A stretch of 35,328 bases of DNA from Bacteroidota bacterium (GTDB lineage Bacteria; Bacteroidota; Ignavibacteria; Tepidaquicellales; Tepidaquicellaceae): NCBI GenBank assembly GCA_023429265.1, contig JAEYVS010000031.1, positions 1 through 35,328 on the forward strand, read 5' to 3'. Positions 32,216 to 35,328 of this stretch are shown in pieces (position 1 is the stretch's first letter; each line of letters starts with the position of its first letter). Under the pieces are notes generated by a model. That model did no database searches, was not told the origin of the DNA, and saw only the letters and a list, made by a program, of their open reading frames with translations. Made by a program: the position numbers and the translations under genes.

Positions 32216-33460
32216 ATGGCAATCAGATTACTTACCAACGAATTACGTAATGCCAAGATCCGCGTAGTAGGTGTTGGCGGGGGCGGCGGTAATGCCCTCA
32301 ATACTATGATCCATAAAGGTATAGAGGGAGTGGAGTTCATTGCGGTAAATACCGATCTGCAGGCGCTTGAAAACAGCCAGGCAGACCAGAAGATCCAGGT
32401 AGGCAAGAACCTTACCAGCGGTCTTGGAGCAGGTATGAATTTTGAAACAGGCAAAAAAGCGGTTGAAGAAAACAGGGATGAGATCGAAAGAGCTTTATCC
32501 GGCAGCGACATGGTTTTTGTAACAGCCGGAATGGGCGGCGGTACAGGTACGGGAGGAGCTCCTGAACTTGCGCGAATTGCGAAGAGCATGAATGCTCTCG
32601 TGGTCGCTATTGTAACCACTCCTTTTAAATTCGAAGGAAAGCCCCGCATGCAGCAGGCTATTCTTGGAATTGAAAATCTTAAGCAGGAAGTGGACAGTCT
32701 CATCGTGATCCCAAACCAGAAAATATTCGAACTGATCACAGGGGATACTACCAAGCGTGAGGCATTTGAAATGGCTGACAGAGTGCTTTACAATGCCACA
32801 AGAGGCATCTCACAGATTATAACCAAAACAGGTGAGATCAATGTGGACTTTGCCGATGTACGCACAATTATGAAGGATATGGGAGATGCAATGATCGGTA
32901 CCGGACTTGCTTCAGGTGACGAGAGAGCCCTTAAGTCCGCCAAGGATGCGCTTTCAAATCCACTGCTTGAAGAAATTGATATATCAGGCTCAGCGTGTGT
33001 GCTGACAAACATATGCAGCAATGGAAACATCAAAATGTCGGAAATAGAAAAGATCAATGAGCTTATTCAGAGCGAAGCCGGTGAAGATGCTAAGTACATC
33101 TTTGGCGTGGTGGATGATGAAGGAATGGGTGATGAAATTATGGTCACGGTTATTGCAACAGGTTTCCGCGGTGTTGCTCAAAGAAAGGAAGATGAAGAAA
33201 ACAGAAGAATGATCCAGGAAAACATAATTTTCCCGGATAAGACCGACACAGGAAAGATCACCAAGATCCCGTCCGCTGAAGAACTGGCTGAACTGGATAT
33301 TCCTGCCATAAAACGCAGAAAGATCTTGATAAGTGAGGATCTCAGCGAGGATGAAGTTCACGATTCATCTTCAGATGACGATGATGATCTGGGATTCAGC
33401 GAATTCGACATTAATGAAGATTTCAAAAAGCCTGCCTTTTTAAGAAGGCAAATGGACTAA
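32216..33460 (+). CDS. ftsZ: Cell division GTPase FtsZ
   Basis: The 414-residue tubulin homologue forms the Z ring. VVGVGGGGGNALN (17-29) and the tubulin signature GGGTGTG (108-114) bind GTP, and the T7 loop NVDFAD (209-214) supplies catalytic Asp residues to the neighbouring subunit. A linker of roughly 80 residues contains an acidic run (SSSDDDDDLGF). The C-terminal peptide KKPAFLRRQMD is the FtsA/ZipA-type binding tail. ATG 32216 follows AAAGGG. A 72-base gap after ftsA is the largest within the operon and could hold extra regulation; I see no clear promoter in it. It is the last gene of the dcw block. Confidence 0.98.
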   Translation: MAIRLLTNELRNAKIRVVGVGGGGGNALNTMIHKGIEGVEFIAVNTDLQALENSQADQKIQVGKNLTSGLGAGMNFETGKKAVEENRDEIERALSGSDMVFVTAGMGGGTGTGGAPELARIAKSMNALVVAIVTTPFKFEGKPRMQQAILGIENLKQEVDSLIVIPNQKIFELITGDTTKREAFEMADRVLYNATRGISQIITKTGEINVDFADVRTIMKDMGDAMIGTGLASGDERALKSAKDALSNPLLEEIDISGSACVLTNICSNGNIKMSEIEKINELIQSEAGEDAKYIFGVVDDEGMGDEIMVTVIATGFRGVAQRKEDEENRRMIQENIIFPDKTDTGKITKIPSAEELAELDIPAIKRRKILISEDLSEDEVHDSSSDDDDDLGFSEFDINEDFKKPAFLRRQMD

Positions 33461-33501
33461 ATTTAGTATAAATCCGTAATTTTTGTGTATATTTTTTGAT
33501 G

Positions 33502-33531
33502 TTGCAAAATCGATTTAGCTAAATTAATTTG
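33502..33531 (+). promoter_or_regulatory. Candidate promoter of the SAM riboswitch-metH unit
   Basis: TTG at 33502-33504, a 20-base spacer and TAATTTG at 33525-33531 resemble the Bacteroidota -33/-7 pair with one base missing in the -7 element. A start near 33538 would place the riboswitch at the very 5' end of the RNA. Confidence 0.4.
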
Positions 33532-33549
33532 TAGTAGTTCTTATTATAT

Positions 33550-33666
33550 CTGACTTATACAGAAAGGTGGAGGGATTAGGCCCTGCGAAGCCTTGGCAAC
33601 CGTCCGAAGAAAAGGAAAGGTGCCAATTCCTATTTTCCGTTTGACTGCGGAAAGAAGATGAGTCAG
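33550..33666 (+). promoter_or_regulatory. SAM-I (S-box) riboswitch aptamer
   Basis: Conserved S-box blocks are in order: AGAAAGGTGGAGGGATTAGG, CCCTGCGAAGCC, GGCAACC and GGTGCCAATTCC. A P4 hairpin (TTTCCG/CGGAAA, 33634-33653) precedes the closing P1 strand. P1 pairs 33550-33558 with 33658-33666 (nine pairs, one G-T). Binding of S-adenosylmethionine stabilises P1. The downstream terminator and metH show it to be a transcriptional OFF switch. Confidence 0.95.
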
Positions 33667-33706
33667 TAGGATTTAGCTAATCGAAAAATTAACTTTCTAT
33701 TATAAC

Positions 33707-33741
33707 AAATCTCTACTGATGCCGGTAGAGATTTTTTTTTT
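33707..33741 (+). terminator. Riboswitch-controlled terminator before metH
   Basis: The stem AAATCTCTAC (33707-33716) with GTAGAGATTT (33725-33734) sits next to a run of ten T (33732-33741). Its 5' arm and loop (33712-33720) can instead pair with 33662-33670, which includes P1's 3' strand, giving a nine-pair antiterminator with two G-T pairs. SAM-bound P1 and antiterminator are therefore mutually exclusive. Confidence 0.93.
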
Positions 33742-33752
33742 GGCATAAAAAT

Positions 33753-35328
33753 ATGAGCAAAGACATAAAAGAGATTCTAAAAGAGAGAATACTGGTTCTC
33801 GATGGAGCAATGGGAACATTGATCCAGGGATATAGCCTTACCGAAGAAGGCTACCGTGGCGAGAGATTCAAAGATCACCCCTCTCCATTGAAGGGTAATA
33901 ACGACCTTATAGCGCTTACACAGCCGGAGATATTAAAGGAAATTCATCTTAAATACCTCGAGGCAGGCGCAGACATCATCGAAACAAATACATTTACTTC
34001 GACAAGCATATCCCAGGCAGATTACGGCCTCGAGGCAGCAGTGTTTGACATTAATTTCCATTCCGCTAAAATTGCTAAAGAAGCAGCGGACGAATATACA
34101 AAGAAAGATCCTTCCAGCCCAAGATTTGTTGCAGGTTCTATAGGACCTACAAATAAAACAGCTTCTCTTTCTCCTGATGTTAATAACCCCGGATATAGAG
34201 CAGCAACATTTGATGAATTTGTTGATTCATATTACGAACAGGTTAGCGCGTTGGGAGAAGGCGGAGTTGACCTGCTGATGGTTGAAACAATATTTGATAC
34301 TCTTAATGCAAAGGCAGCATTGTTTGCCATAGAAAAATATTTCCAGGATAATAATGTAAGACTCCCGATAATGATATCGGGGACTATCACAGACAGAAGC
34401 GGCAGGACCTTATCAGGACAGACTGTGGAGGCATTCCTGTATTCTGTTTCGCACGTAGATATGCTCTCCATTGGATTTAACTGCGCTCTCGGAGCGGATA
34501 TGTTATTTCCATACATTCAGGAACTATCGGAAAAATCCGAACATCTTGTCAGCGCTCATCCTAATGCAGGGCTCCCGAATCAATTCGGAGAATATGATGA
34601 AACTCCCGAACTAATGGGTAAATATCTCGAGGATTTTCTAAAAGAAGGACTGCTGAATATAGTAGGCGGATGCTGCGGTACTACGCCTGAACATATAAGA
34701 GTAATAGCTGAAACAGCGAAAAAATATCCTCCGCGTAAACCTCCCGTAATAGAAAGACTTCCAAGGTTCAGCGGGCTCGAGCCGCTAGTTATTTATGAAG
34801 GAGCAAACTTTGTTAATATCGGTGAAAGAACAAATGTAACAGGTTCGGCTAAATTCCTTAAGCTGATTAAAGAAGATAATTTTGAGGAAGCACTATCCGT
34901 TGCCCGCCACCAGGTTGAGGGCGGAGCCCAGATGATTGACGTGAATATGGATGAAGGTATGCTTGATTCCGAGGAGTCAATGACGAGATTTCTTAATCTT
35001 ATCGGTTCCGAACCTGACATAGCGAAACTTCCCCTGGTTATCGATTCATCTAAATGGACAGTGATCGAGGCGGGACTAAAGTGTGTGCAGGGAAAAAGCA
35101 TCGTTAATTCCATTTCCCTCAAAGAAGGTGAAGAGAAATTCAAAGAATATGCAAATAAAGTAAGGATGTACGGTGCTGCCGTTATTGTTATGGCGTTTGA
35201 TGAAAAAGGTCAGGCTGATACATTTGAAAGAAAGATAGAAATCTGTAAACGCGCTTATGATATTCTTACAAAGGAAGTAGGTTTTCCGCCTCAGGATATT
35301 ATCTTTGACCCTAATATTCTTGCGATTG
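33753..35328 (+). CDS. metH: Cobalamin-dependent methionine synthase MetH, N-terminal part
   Basis: The gene is open to the right window edge, with 525 codons visible. Residues about 1-325 are the homocysteine-binding barrel: ILVLDGAMGTLIQ, the first zinc Cys C244 in GFNCALG, and C307/C308 in GGCCGTTPEHI. These correspond to E. coli Cys247, 310 and 311. Residues from about 345 begin the methyltetrahydrofolate (pterin-binding) barrel with NIGERTNVTGS, VEGGAQMIDVNMDEG and LPLVIDSSKW. The cobalamin and SAM-reactivation domains would lie beyond the window. The enzyme moves a methyl group from methyltetrahydrofolate through cobalamin to homocysteine. It starts at ATG 33753, 12 bases after the riboswitch terminator, so SAM represses its own supply. 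Confidence 0.96.
   Translation, partial: MSKDIKEILKERILVLDGAMGTLIQGYSLTEEGYRGERFKDHPSPLKGNNDLIALTQPEILKEIHLKYLEAGADIIETNTFTSTSISQADYGLEAAVFDINFHSAKIAKEAADEYTKKDPSSPRFVAGSIGPTNKTASLSPDVNNPGYRAATFDEFVDSYYEQVSALGEGGVDLLMVETIFDTLNAKAALFAIEKYFQDNNVRLPIMISGTITDRSGRTLSGQTVEAFLYSVSHVDMLSIGFNCALGADMLFPYIQELSEKSEHLVSAHPNAGLPNQFGEYDETPELMGKYLEDFLKEGLLNIVGGCCGTTPEHIRVIAETAKKYPPRKPPVIERLPRFSGLEPLVIYEGANFVNIGERTNVTGSAKFLKLIKEDNFEEALSVARHQVEGGAQMIDVNMDEGMLDSEESMTRFLNLIGSEPDIAKLPLVIDSSKWTVIEAGLKCVQGKSIVNSISLKEGEEKFKEYANKVRMYGAAVIVMAFDEKGQADTFERKIEICKRAYDILTKEVGFPPQDIIFDPNILAI

Overview
The window is chromosomal DNA of a low-GC Gram-negative bacterium, most likely from the Bacteroidota/Chlorobiota/Ignavibacteriota group. 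Three things point there. The mraZ promoter fits the TTTG-N19-TANNTTTG form used by Bacteroidota-type housekeeping sigma factor. Shine-Dalgarno sequences are used only sporadically: rpoB, rpoC and ftsA have them, most genes do not. None of the four tRNA genes encodes CCA. Keeping murF inside the division cluster fits Chlorobi/Ignavibacteria better than typical Bacteroides. This placement is inference; no database was searched.

Layout. (a) 1-3716: the tail of an NtrC-type sigma-54 activator with its terminator, a doubtful minus-strand ORF, an orphan terminator-like hairpin, a LysE-like exporter with a long charged loop, and a membrane protein with a prokaryotic RING-type zinc finger. (b) 3800-5135: a disturbed tRNA array (Tyr, Gly, Trp, Thr). 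It contains two tRNA fragments, a repeated palindrome and a small GIY-YIG nuclease gene whose ends lie in tRNA-derived sequence. A ferritin-like gene sits where tuf is often found. (c) 5175-16879: the classic secE-nusG-rplK-rplA-rplJ-rplL-rpoB-rpoC transcription/translation block, ended by a strong terminator. NusG has an unusual acidic N-terminal extension of about 130 residues. (d) 16994-33460: a complete division and cell-wall (dcw) operon, mraZ-rsmH-ftsL-ftsI-murE-murF-mraY-murD-ftsW-murG-murC-ftsQ-ftsA-ftsZ. Its genes overlap or nearly abut, and it starts from a promoter followed by three MraZ boxes. (e) 33502-35328: a SAM-I riboswitch with terminator controlling metH, which runs off the window.

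How it works together. Block (c) makes the RNA polymerase core, the elongation factor NusG, the ribosomal stalk and L1/L11 proteins, and SecE. Block (d) takes UDP-MurNAc through the Mur ligases (MurC, D, E, F), MraY and MurG to lipid II. It also makes the septal synthase pair FtsW/FtsI and the FtsQ/L/A/Z divisome. RsmH and MraZ link it to 16S rRNA methylation and transcriptional autoregulation. MurE carries the DNPR motif, which predicts meso-diaminopimelate peptidoglycan.

The strongest candidate for something undescribed is the tRNA/GIY-YIG segment at 3982-4579. A 16-bp palindrome takes the place of the anticodon arm in two different tRNA fragments. With its common right flank it forms 23-bp direct repeats that bracket a 519-bp unit carrying tRNA-Gly, tRNA-Trp and a homing-endonuclease-like gene.
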